Part shown: in pieces, positions 1 to 9,085 of the stretch
Numbering within the stretch: position 1 is the stretch's first letter
How the letters are laid out: each line of letters begins with the position of its first letter
Source: Saccharina japonica
Taxonomy: Eukaryota > Sar > Phaeophyceae > Laminariales > Laminariaceae
DNA length: 64,000 bases
Direction: 5' to 3'
Assembly (NCBI GenBank): GCA_008828725.1
Contig: MEHQ01002986.1
Span: forward strand, 124,001 to 188,000
Program-made: the position numbers and the translations under genes
Notes under the pieces: model-generated
The model's input: the letters and a program-made list of their open reading frames with translations, nothing else
The model's database searches: none
What the model was told of the DNA's origin: nothing

Positions 1-620
1 TGTTTCAGTAACGGTGGGGGGCCCCTTTAAGTGCGATATGTCGCCACACGACTATATGCGCATTATACCTCCGCGCAAACGCCGCTCGTACCGTGATACT
101 ACGTCGGTGTCTCGTTCATACAACTGCAGTATTCTGTACTCTGTACTAGTAGCACGCCAGGGGAGTACGCCAACAAAAACTCGTACGTGTAGCTGACACC
201 GCCCGCATAGTATACTGCCAATGACCCACGAACGCACACGAGTTGCTGACAGTTAACATATTATGCTGCAGAAGTTCCTAGGGACTCCTATGCCGTAATA
301 AAAACTGGCAGTGCCACTATTATACTGATTTTTCTTCTACTGTATGTGTAGGGCTACTCTTACTATAGGGGTACCCCTTCGTCCCATTATTTCCCGATCT
401 GTCGTAAACGTTGCACTAGTGTATGGAGTTGTATATTTTCCAGCTTCCACTCTCTTCGCAACAAATTTGACATCGTATAATAGGCAGTATTCCCCCCTCG
501 CAACAGCGCATGCCTAAGCTATCATACCACGAACATATCAGCAGTTGCTCCACCTCCTCTCACAGTCCCCAAAAATAGTCAATGCCTTGTGGCTCGATTT
601 AATGAGCGGGCGTCGTGAGG
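1..620 (+). repeat. Dispersed module 'head', copy 1 (enters from the left edge)
   Basis: This stretch recurs, diverged, at 46985-47590 (+), 8060-8400 (minus) and 53150-53450 (minus). Shared blocks include the region around 40-60 (ATGTCGCCACACGACTATAT) and around 190-240 (GACACCGCCCGC, then ACGAACGCACACGAG). It joins the inverted pair 1-7790/48880-53450 to the EsV-1-7 units, because the same block starts U1, U2 and U3. It contains the conserved peptide block X on the minus strand. Boundaries are approximate. Confidence 0.7.
52..237 (-). pseudogene. Conserved peptide block X, copy 1 (unknown function)
   Basis: An open frame of about 60 codons ends at TAG and reads MRSWVIGSILCGRC near the start and YERRLRGGIMRI at the end. 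Related frames occur at 8112-8296 (+), 53189-53380 (+) and 47035-47225 (minus), each ending in a stop close to the same place. Shared pieces are RSWV-SI--GRC, YVRVFV-VLP and EN-VLL--Y--DTD. Frameshifts or stops interrupt some copies, so I treat it as a decaying exon or small gene duplicated with its surroundings. I do not recognise the family, and there is no obvious signal peptide or metal-binding motif. It could also be non-coding sequence whose conservation only reflects recent duplication. Confidence 0.4.
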
Positions 621-1154
621 CACATATCCCTTGTATTAAACGTAAGAGGTGTTGGTCTGATGAAAATAATTCGGCTCCAACGTTTGAACCGGCACTTGAA
701 TAATCTGTCGCGAGTAAGGCACGAATTCCATGTTTTATCTGAGTTGTTATCTTGGCCTCAATTCTTGGTCGCGCCAATGTGAAGTTGTTTCGTGCGTGAC
801 CAGGGCCTAGGGCCTATGATACAGCAATAAACATATAATTCCCATACCGGTACCCGGTACGTATGAACCACGTACGTACCAAAACAGAACATGATGAATA
901 CAAGGCATAGCTACAAGCTCCAACACTTTACAGGCGAGCCAGCGGGGAGCGGGACGCAGCCCCGAACCGTGCCCTACCTAGCTGATGTATGCGTGTCGGC
1001 GGAATATTGTTTGAATAGAATCGCCAGGAAGTGGAGTGGGCCAGACGGTCGTCTGTGTGTGTGATGCGAGGCACAATCAATAGGCGTTGTGTCTATGGTC
1101 CATGGTCTGTGCCGTGGGAGGGTTGGAGTCCATGATCCACGATTGCATGATCCA

Positions 1155-2065
1155 TGATGTTAATACGAAACGTCCACTCGACATCATAGTGCTGACATAC
1201 AAACACGGAATGCTTGCGCTTGATTGGGAATGCCATGCACTACGTACAGCCTTACCAGTGCAAGAAGACGAGTACTTGTCGCCATACTTCACAGGCTTTG
1301 CGGCGGGCAGCGGGGCGGGCGCTCCCCGCCAAGCCAACATACCCCGTGTGCAAGTTAAGTTCTGCCTAGTTCTATGGGTTATTGCTTGGGTGGAAGCGCC
1401 AGGTAGAGGAGTGCGTCAGACGGATTATACTACAGCAGCAGCAGCAGCAGAGGCAGTAGCAGCAGCAGCAGAAGTAGAGACAGGCCCAACAGGTGTTCTG
1501 GTTCTTTGTTCTTCGACTACAAACTGCAGCAGGATAAATGGAGGTAGCCTTTACTAACACACAGCAGTAGCTTCAGCAGCAGCAGCAGCAGCAGTGCAGA
1601 CAGGAACAGCAGTAGTTCTTGTTACTTGTTTTTCGAGTACAAAGAGCAGCAGGATAAAGGGGGTAGACTTTACTGACACATAGCCGTAGCTTCAGCAGCA
1701 GCAGTACAGACAGGAACAGCAGCAGTTCTTGTTTTTGTTCTGCGAGTCCAAATTGCATCAGGATACATAAGGGAAGACTCTACTGACACACCTATGGCAC
1801 ACGGGAGCAGCAGCAGCAGTACGTGGAGTTCTGTCATACGATTGATTGCGGATTGAACGAGTGCTATGATATGATATCACCAAACTTTACAAACAGGAGG
1901 GGCAGGGCGCCAGAGAATAGGTTCGGGCATGGCCGCGACCCGCGCCCCGCCTGGCCGACATACCGCGTGCGTGAACCAAGGATGGCATCTTTCGGTGTGT
2001 TTTTGTTTGAATGGAATCGCCAGGAGGCGGAGTCGGTCAGCCAAAGTCGAAGGAGTGAGCCTGTC
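1155..2065 (+). repeat. Duplicated CAG-bearing module, paralogue of 52385-53085 (minus)
   Basis: Read against the reverse complement of 52385-53085, this block shares the segment at 1190-1290 (ATGGCGACAAGTACTCGTC on the minus strand), the GC-rich CCCGCC segment near 1310-1330, the AGGATAAA...GGTAGAC segment, and the GATTGATTGCGGAT...GTGCTATGATATGATAT segment at 1838-1878. The left copy has three tandem CAG-rich subunits where the right copy has one. It contains open frames (for example 1087-1557), but they are not conserved as protein between the copies, so I do not call a gene. Confidence 0.65.
1430..1790 (+). repeat. Three tandem ~120-bp units, each beginning with a CAG run
   Basis: The units start near 1430, 1559 and 1681. 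Each runs (CAG)n, then ACAGG...AGTTCTTGTT, then GCAGGATAAA, then ACTGACACA. The paralogue at 52660-52790 (minus) has a single such unit, so this is a local tandem expansion. Confidence 0.7.
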
Positions 2066-2068
2066 GGT

Positions 2069-2418
2069 CGCCCCGATGGTCTAGAGGTAACCTCGAACGC
2101 TTCTGAACGTTGATGTCTGGAGTTCGAATCTCACGTGGGTCGGACTGTTGAGTTTATTTGCAAAAATAAATAAAAAACGGAATCAACTGCTGAGAGCGCC
2201 AATTAATAGTAACGTGGGTAGGCACAATTCGATGCGTGTCGACGAGGGAAGGAAAGGCTGAAGTCTTCTCGCGATACAAATGCAAGGCAAGAACCGTAGT
2301 GGGGGAGGAGGGAGAGGAGCCTACTTTGTGACCCCGGATCTAAGTTACGACTAGGGAGGAGAGAGAAAGGAAGGGCGAAGATAATAAATGGGATGGACAA
2401 AAAAAAAACAAAAAAAAC
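2069..2418 (+). mobile_element. tRNA-derived SINE, copy 1
   Basis: The head resembles a tRNA: CCCCGATGGTCTAGAGGT fits an A box and GGAGTTCGAATCTC a B box, as in an internal RNA polymerase III promoter. A body of about 270 bp follows (TGAGTTTATTTGCA, GTCGACGAGGGAAGGAAAGG, CCGTAGTGGGGGAGGAGGGA, GTGACCCCGGATCT) and then an A-rich tail. Four further copies lie at 4056-4646, 30748-31075, 37914-38241 and 63211-63523. The paralogous locus near 52405 lacks it: flanking AGTCGGTCAGCCAA and GGGACCGC are there separated only by unrelated short sequence, so that site is pre-integration or clean of the element. It is non-coding and would depend on another element's reverse transcriptase. Confidence 0.8.
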
Positions 2419-2459
2419 TTGGGACCGCCTGCACAGCAGCCCCGCTCATGCTACGCTAC

Positions 2460-3230
2460 ACACAAATAATCAAGGTGTGGATGTGATACCTGTAGTAGAC
2501 TGCTCTAATTGATATAATTGCACGTCTGACTCACCTGAGACAGAGTCCCCTTGTAGATATAGAGAGATGCTACGACCAAACTAACAGCACCTGCAGGAAT
2601 CACCGACAGGAAGGGGGGCAGGGGGTAGAGACACCTCTGGACGAAGCAAAACGCATTGAACCCGTACCCCATGTACATCACGCTTCCGAATGCGATGGAA
2701 CACCCTTGAAATGTCGGCGGAAATCAGCTGCTTTGTCTACAGCAGTCTCTACCCCCTGCCCTCCTTCCCGTCGGTGGCTTGTGCAGGTGTCGTTCGTCTT
2801 CTGGTCACATCTCTCTTTATTTTCGGTGGGGGCTCTTTTTCACGTGAGTCATGTGTGCAATGATATCATTGAGAGCAGTCTGCCATCACATCCACACCTT
2901 GATTTTGTGTGCATATATACGAGCATTGTTGATTGATTATATATACGAGCATTGTTGATTGATCGGGTCCGCAAGAAGAGCGGTATTTATGTATTTATAG
3001 ATTTATGGGGTCCACGTCTACGTACGCTAACGGGTGCGTGACCGATAAAGCATCAACGCAGGGGTACGTGTACCCGTATAAAGGCACATGGCACTCGATA
3101 CGTTGTATACCTGGTACGCGTATCAGGTATGTTCTAACTATTTATACCATCAATGTTCAACTTCTCCCCCAGCTTTGAATAGCTGCACCCCTGCAAGCTC
3201 CTATTAATTGTAGCTGTTCAAGGGTTTTGC
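2460..3230 (+). repeat. Duplicated module, uninterrupted copy of 50035-52350 (minus)
   Basis: Aligned by eye, 2468-2640 matches the reverse complement of 52185-52350, 2640-3125 that of 51023-51486, and 3125-3230 that of 50035-50106. The right-hand copy is broken at two points by related elements (50107-51022 and 51487-52181), while this copy carries the single target tetranucleotide at each point. The module also has internal inverted symmetry: AATCAAGGTGTGGATGTGA near 2468 is mirrored at 2894-2916. No protein-coding gene is supported. Confidence 0.75.
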
Positions 3231-4055
3231 GGCTGACGCCGCCCGCTCATGGTAGCGGAGTCCTAGACCGTGCAAGTGTATGCCGGAAATCGAATAACGC
3301 CTGGTTACTGATTTATTAACGGATTATTTGTTTTATTGTGTCGTACTGGAACATGTATTATACGATAACTTGTCTAAGGCTAATTATCATGCCGTCGGAT
3401 TGAGAGGATCGGAAAACCCGGTTTCCGATCCCCTATAATTTCGACGGGGTGCGTCTGTATGCCTTCTCTATCGTGAATCGGATCGATTTTGCAGTTTCGT
3501 GTGCTCTTCCTGGGGGCGGTTGATACGTGAGTTGAAAACTGCTTCGTGTCCTGCCCGCGGGTTCTAGGAAGTGCTGCACTGCGAGCAGCAGCAGCAGCAG
3601 TAGAGTGGTCAACCTAGCATCTCAGAGGTGTTTATGCTGAGGCTGGGTGGTGTGACCGTGTGTTCGGAGGGGTGAAGAGAGATGCGGTGAGCTTCAAAAA
3701 CGTTTTCGATTGAGAAATTCAATCCACGAACCCCGTCGAAAAACCCAATCCCGTCCAAAAACTCGAGTTTTGCGACGAGATTCGTGGATTGGATTCTCAC
3801 TCGAAAAGCTATTTTTCAACTGTATAAGGAAGCCCGACCGTGTCTCCAATCGGAAACCGGCTTCTTCGATGCACGTATCGGACTGCATAAGAATTAGCCG
3901 AAGGGTAATAAAATATGTACCAAAAAGCTACATAATGCAAACCTCCCAGGGGTGAACCATATTACGTACGGTCATATTAGATCACTAAAAAAGTCGATAA
4001 TAATAACAACAAAACAACCGAGGGACAACGCGTTATTAATAGGATGATATATCGG
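3231..4055. other. Stretch without a supported gene
   Basis: It contains a short CAG run (about 3584-3602) and a small fold-back repeat (3688-3822). This stretch and the following SINEs are absent from the paralogue at 50 kb, so 3.2-5.4 kb behaves as inserted material. I see no conserved coding frame. Confidence 0.5.
3688..3822. mobile_element. Small fold-back (inverted-repeat) element
   Basis: About 45 bp at 3691-3735 (TTCAAAAACGTTTTCGATTG ... AATCCACGAA) is repeated inverted at 3778-3822 (TTCGTGGATT ... TTTTTCAAC), with a spacer of about 40 bp. It could be a miniature transposable element, but I see no second copy and no clear target duplication. Confidence 0.45.
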
Positions 4056-4646
4056 CCGCCCCGATGGTCTAGTGGTGCCCTCGAACGCTTCCAAGGGTCG
4101 TTCTTATCGAGCAACGTTTTTCCAAAATTTCCAAATATTTTATTCGCGAAATTTGTAGGACTTCCAAATTTTCCAATAAACAATCCAAATATTGAAATGC
4201 GAAGCCTTCGATATATTTTGCCCTCTGTTAAACTTCCAAATTTCCAAATAAATCCTGTTTTTTCTTGATTTTCCTTGTTTCATTTTTAATATTGGAAAAT
4301 TTGGAAAAACGTTGCTCGATTAGAACGATCCTAACAGTTCATTTACGTTCAAACACCACGTGGGTCGGACTTTTGAGTTTATTTGCAGAAATATAAAACT
4401 GAATCCACTGCTAAGAGCGCCTGTTTATAGTACCGTGGGTAGGCATTATTCGATGAGAGTCGACGAGGAAATAAAGGGCTGAAGTCTTCAGGCGATGAAA
4501 ATGCAAGGCACGGACCGTAGTGGGGGAGGAGGGAGAGGAGCCTACTTTGTTACCCCGGATCTGAGTTACGACCAGGAAGGAGAGAGAAAGGAAGGGCGAA
4601 GACAATAAATGGGATGGGAAAAAACAAACAAACAAACGAACAAACG
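4056..4646 (+). mobile_element. tRNA-derived SINE, copy 2, split by a MITE
   Basis: Starts GGCCGCCCCGATGGTCTAGTGGT and continues after the MITE at 4093-4333 with CACGTGGGTCGGACTTTTGAGTTT. The body has GTCGACGAGG, CCGTAGTGGGGGAGGAGGGA and GTTACCCCGGATCTGAGTTAC, and it ends in (AAAC)n. The interruption falls inside the tRNA-like head, after CGCTTC, which should disable its internal promoter. Confidence 0.8.
4093..4333. mobile_element. MITE nested inside SINE copy 2
   Basis: Terminal inverted repeats of about 35 bp: left AGGGTCGTTCTTATCGAGCA with ACGTTTTTCCAAA, right the reverse complement of AGGATCGTTCTAATCGAGCA with ACGTTTTTCCAAATTTTCC. The interior is AT-rich, about 240 bp in total, with no coding capacity. 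A decayed relative may be at 8618-8862. I cannot fix a target-site duplication. Confidence 0.7.
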
Positions 4647-4689
4647 ATACAAGTAAATAAGCAAAACTCGTAATAATTTTAGAATCGGG

Positions 4690-4915
4690 TTTACCGCAGG
4701 GCCAAGCTGAGTGTATGCACCAATCGACGCGATTCGACGAGTGAAATAAAGGCTGACCCTACCTGCCCAAAGCAAACAGCCGATACTGCTGTAAGTACTG
4801 TACGAGGGGCGGGGGGGGCGAGTGCTGGGAAGGGGGAATGGTACAGAAGGAAACTCAAACTTCTGCGAGCATTCATCGGCCGCTCCACTGCTACCCGCTA
4901 TGTGACCCCGGATCT
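4690..4915 (+). mobile_element. Possible decayed SINE fragment
   Basis: Contains CGATTCGACGAGTGAAATAA then AGGCTGA, and later TATGTGACCCCGGATCTTAC, in the same order as the SINE body, but separated by unrelated C- and G-rich sequence. The tRNA-like head is missing. Confidence 0.35.
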
Positions 4916-5448
4916 TACTTAGCCGCTTGTATTGGCGACACCGGGAATCGATATATAAGGGACACCTCACATTTCTGCTTCGCCTTAGCCCCATATTAAT
5001 AGTGACTATATCGATAGGGGGGGGGGGGACGAACTCATATAAGGGACGTTCGTTTATACTGGTATTATATAGGACGGGGTATACGGACATATCGGAATAC
5101 TGATACTCGTACAGGTAGTGAAATGTCGCGGTGACTTGAGCTCAAAGCTACCAAAGGCTACGTACGTATTGGCAAAATGAAATGGGCACGTACGCACGTG
5201 GGAAGACTACTGAATACTCTCTAACTTTCGAAGACGAAAGAGCATACAACAAAAATGAAATGGGGCGCGTGTGACCTGAGCGTGTTGATGAAATTAGACT
5301 ATTGAAATGGAGCGCTGTCGTTGACTGGTCGCTTGTAGGAGAGAAGAGGAGAAAGAGGCTGGAATGGTTTCGGGGGCGTACTGTCCGAATGGTCTGAAGG
5401 GCTCTGACATTTTCCGATTCAAACACAATCGATAGTATATGTACAGTA

Positions 5449-5622
5449 CAGGACACCTATTAAGAATCAGGCTAATAAGGAAGCTAGGCTGACGTTTCGA
5501 GGGAAATACGAATTTCGAGAGTCGTTATCTTAAAATTTGTGTAGAAATCCCCTCTCTCAAAAAATCATATCCAGCCTGGGCCAGGGTTTCTGTTTCTCGT
5601 TACTCGTACACTAGGTGCCCCG
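5449..5622. mobile_element. TA-flanked MITE (CAGGACACCT family), copy 1
   Basis: 174 bp bounded by CAGGACACCTA on the left and the reverse complement of CGGGGCACCTA on the right, with TA on both sides. The interior shares ATTTGTGTAGAAA and CAGCCTGG...CAGG with copies at 30392-30586, 38403-38597 and 49852-50017. It has no coding capacity. TA flanks and short inverted ends suggest mobilisation by a Tc1/mariner-type transposase, which is an inference. Confidence 0.65.
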
Positions 5623-5849
5623 TACTGTAGAGCAGGTCAGGCCACCAGAAGGATGACAGGGAGAGAGGTGTGTGTGTTCTTCGCATAAAAAAAGTAATAT
5701 TTCCGTCTGTCGGCATCCAGTTCGCCCATTGTCCGTATCGATTGTTCAATCCTAGACATAACACCAGCACTCTGTTCGTGAAAACTACCGCACAGAGAAA
5801 CTGCACATATACAATCAAACGACAAGCAATAGAGTTCGTGTATCATCAT

Positions 5850-7050
5850 ATCATATTCAAAAATGGGGTAATTTGTTTTTTTTCTTAATTCGGGGAGACG
5901 AAATGGATGCGTTTTTTTAATTAATCATCCAAGGGTCGACTGGAAAATTGGAGAAATTTTATTCGATTTAGACCAAAAAAGAAGATTCGAATATTGGTGA
6001 CAAACCTAAATACTCGAAATCAGATCAAAACCGGACTCCCAACATTGCGGTGAAACGAAACTGCTGTTTTCATCAAAAAATGAGTGGCGTGCCAGCGACA
6101 GAAGAGACGAAACAGCAGTGTGCGCTCCGCTGTCGCCTGTTTGAAGTTGGCAAGCAAGGGCGTCGTGCGCTCAAGCTGCACAGTAGCAGGTGCAGCGGCC
6201 AGCAGCAGCAGCAGCAGCAGCAGCGCCAGCAAGCACCAGAAGCAGCAGCAGTATATTATACTCCAGTAGCAGCAACACCGCAAGAGGCGAGAGGATATTC
6301 TCCAGAGCATAACCCGAGCCCAACTTGAATGCTCGACAAATACTGCTGGATAGACCGCGGCGACCTCGCACCCCCGTCCGTGCTGCTGCTGCTGCTCCCG
6401 CTGCCGTTCTGCTGAGCTAGCTGCAGCCGCTACCGCTGCTGTTAATACGTGAGGTGCATATGCGGGAAAACGTGCCAGGAAACCGCGATGCGGATAACTG
6501 GGGAAACAGTTGTGACAGAGAGGGGTTGGTGCGACTGGGTGGTGCGATGTGATGGCCTTACGACTTCTCTCTTTATTGCTGACACGGGACTGTCCGTTTT
6601 GTACTCGCTCCAAGATTGCAGCATGCTCATTGGTCACGAACAACGACAAAGCCGATAGGTTCTACGAAATTGCAAGCTATAGCCCCGTTTGATAGTTGTA
6701 TTTGCCCGAGAGTATTGCTTTTCATGTTTCTCCGTACAATCCGACTATACAAAACAATATTTTGTAAACTATCTGAACTATCCAACAATATATGTTGCGG
6801 ATGAACTTGCTTTCAACTTATTTCGCATAGCTTTCAGAGTGCAAAAATGATTTTTGCTAGAGTCCCGACCCCGTAACCTCCTCTCTAATATAATTAAAGC
6901 GCCAGGACCACACACATAAATCCAGACCTAATTTTGTTTTCCCGGTTCGGCAGTACAATCTGGTCAAAACAATCAAACAGTTACCCTGGGTTGCTTATTT
7001 TATTATTTCGTACCGGAAATAGAGTGAAATATATTTTTTCCGAGTTCGGG
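5850..7050. other. 1.2-kb insertion relative to the paralogous block
   Basis: Flanking 5640-5840 matches the reverse complement of 49670-49840, and 7070-7790 matches that of 48890-49650, where the two flanks nearly abut. The intervening 1.2 kb is absent there. Near-terminal direct similarity (TTCGGGGAGACGAAAT at 5889 and TTCGGGCACACGAAAT at 7045) may mark the ends. It contains a CAG run at 6199-6225 that opens a 92-codon glutamine-rich frame (6050-6328) and a 209-codon minus frame (6020-6649). Both lean on the repeat, and I do not call either a gene. Confidence 0.5.
6199..6225 (+). repeat. CAG microsatellite
   Basis: An uninterrupted CAG run of about 8-9 units that reads as polyglutamine in one + frame and as poly-Leu or poly-Ala in minus frames. 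Confidence 0.85.
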
Positions 7051-7790
7051 CACACGAAATACGACAATTCATTGTCAAGTTCATCGTACTGGGTACGACA
7101 GACACAACAAGATGAAAGAATAGAAACATAGAAACAAACAACAGCAAACCTAAGGCCATATATTTTGCCATCTCTTACGGAAACTTTCTGCAAAGTGAAA
7201 ACGTTTTCAGTTGTCAAAACCGATTGTAAACCTATTGGCCTGATAATGGGTCCATTTCCGATCCATGTTTTTCATTCTAATTTTCAAGTCGGCCTCCACT
7301 CAGAAAAAGAACCCCATTTCCCATCAAGATCGCGATCAAAAGTGCGCTTGAATGTGGCATCGTGATGGGTTTGCGCACATCGTTGGAGGTAAGCGACGTT
7401 CGAATGTACGTGAAACAGCGGATGAAGTACAAGACGCATCTGTCTGCCAAGCATGCAACAGGTCTACTGCTGCTTGCTGTGCCACGCTACCCACCCGCGC
7501 GTGCTTCAGACATCACCACAATCGGATGCTATCGGGTTGCGATGGTGCCGGCCTCGAGGGGGGTTGCACAAGAGCCTTTCTACTCTATTTGCAGCTACCA
7601 CTGCGGAATTCTTCAAGCACAAGCACAACTACTTTGTCTCGTCGAGAGGTAAATCGATCTCTGGGAGTGTTTTTTTTATGACAAACGGAACACACAAACA
7701 GCGAGGAGGCGAACACAACGTTCAACGAACAGCTTTCCGTCGTGTTTTCCTTTTTCCCGACCACCCCGCACAATGCCCCTGACAAGGCTT
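7050..7790 (+). repeat. Duplicated module, paralogue of 48880-49650 (minus)
   Basis: Shared blocks read as the reverse complement include GTACTGGGTACGACAGACAC (7088), CCATTTCCGATC (7250), GTGCCACGCTACCCACCC (7479), and the TCGTCGAGAGGTAAATCGAT segment at 7638. Frames over these blocks resemble each other at protein level (RDKVVVLVLEEFRS against RDKLVVVVLGEFRS), but only in the strand complementary to other resemblances. Coding potential is therefore undecided. Confidence 0.6.
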
Positions 7791-8111
7791 TTTGATGACT
7801 TCATGCGATACTATGAAAGGAGATGAACATAAAGCAAATTGGTGCTTTATGTGATAGCTTCAGAATGTGCAGTGGCCAGAGGGGATGAACGCCTATTCTG
7901 TCACATGTCGGACATTATTACAAAAAGAGTGCAAGCTGGAGAAAATACAGCTATATACAGTAGTGCAGACATACTAGAGATTGGAAACATGGGACAAGGA
8001 GGTAACACTGTAGTCGAAGTGAAAGCAGTAGGGGCATTACCTGTATTTGATATGGTGTAGATGTCGCTAGGAAATCGTGTAGCGGAATGTTCTCAACTAT
8101 CATCACCTCGT

Positions 8112-8296
8112 GTGCGTTCGTGGATTGTTGACAGTATACTAAGCTGACGGTGTCAGCAGTACGTACGATTTTTTCTTGACGTCCTCCTGTGGGGTACTGC
8201 GAGTACAACGTACTGCTGCGGTTGAATTATGAAAAAGAAACTGATGCAATAACACCGTACGAGCGACGTTTGCGCGGGTGTTCAATGCGCATATAG
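8112..8296 (+). pseudogene. Conserved peptide block X, copy in U1 (interrupted)
   Basis: The 3' half reads YCEYNVLLRLNYEKETD then PYERRLRGCSMRI and a TAG, parallel to the copy at 52-237. In the 5' half the frame that gives RSWIVDSILS meets a TGA, so this copy is broken. Function unknown. Confidence 0.4.
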
Positions 8297-8617
8297 TCGT
8301 GTGTCGACATACCGCACATAGGTGGGACCGCCACGGGAACTGATATCAAACGATGTTCGTTCTGGAACCGACTTTCGTTGTGTTTGTGCTCCCCATTACC
8401 GTACTTCTGACCACTGCTGTTCTAACACACCTGAGACCTGTATTTTAGATTGAAACTTGGACCGCGCTCGAGTGTTACTTGTGCGGCTCTGCGTGTATAG
8501 TTGTCTAGTCACCACGGAACTTTAGTGATACCACCACTGTAGGGGAGATTAAACGCAACGCGGTGCACGGTATGTACAGTATATAGAAAACCAATATTTC
8601 CCTACGTCAGCGCTTAG

Positions 8618-8862
8618 GGCCTTTTATTCAAGCAACGTTTCTGAATGATTTCCACTATTTTCTCCAAACAAAATAGGGAAAAAAGGGTTAAGACGACGTA
8701 TTTTTAGTTTTGGACATTCTTCAGAGGGGAAAACGATTGGAAGGCTTCGTGTTCCGAAATATGGTTAAAAAATTGAAAAAAATGGAAATATATAAAATGG
8801 CGCAAAAACGATATTAATTTATTTTGAAGTTCATGGCTCTGATAAGAATGATCCTTAGAGTC
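8618..8862. mobile_element. Possible decayed MITE
   Basis: The ends AGGGCC..TATTCAAGCAACGTTTCT and the reverse complement of AAGGATCATTCTTATCAGAG loosely match the inverted repeats of the MITE at 4093-4333. The AT-rich interior and length (about 245 bp) also agree. The inverted ends have diverged from each other. Confidence 0.35.
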
Positions 8863-8918
8863 TGCTTATTTGTCTATCTCGCCAGCTACCGGCCGCCCTT
8901 TTAGCGTGGTTTCTTCAG

Positions 8919-9085
8919 CGGGGCGAACTCTGGCGTCGCGGTATGTGCCGGACGCGGCGAATTTTCTCGTTACACACGCACGCGTTTCGTGCATGTCGTT
9001 GCAGAGGAAATATACCTGAAATGCCGCTCACTCTGGGTTTTGCGATTCGAACAACATCTCAATTTCTTCAACAACGCAAGATGTC
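8919..9085 (+). pseudogene. Conserved exon-like block Y, copy in U1
   Basis: After the acceptor-like TTTCTTCAG the frame reads GANSGVAVCAGRGEFSRYTRT then VAEEIYLKCRSLWVL. This resembles the copies in U2 (GGRCGFARSSRTRSVRG) and U3 (GGHYGFARYARTFSVRG). The frame phase after the acceptor (one base before the first full codon) is the same in U1 and U2. The donor side cannot be recognised here. Family unknown. Confidence 0.4.

Noticed and set aside
6020..6649. 209-codon minus frame
   Set aside because: Depends on the CAG run at 6199-6225 and GC-rich CTG runs near 6381, and shows no similarity to a known family.
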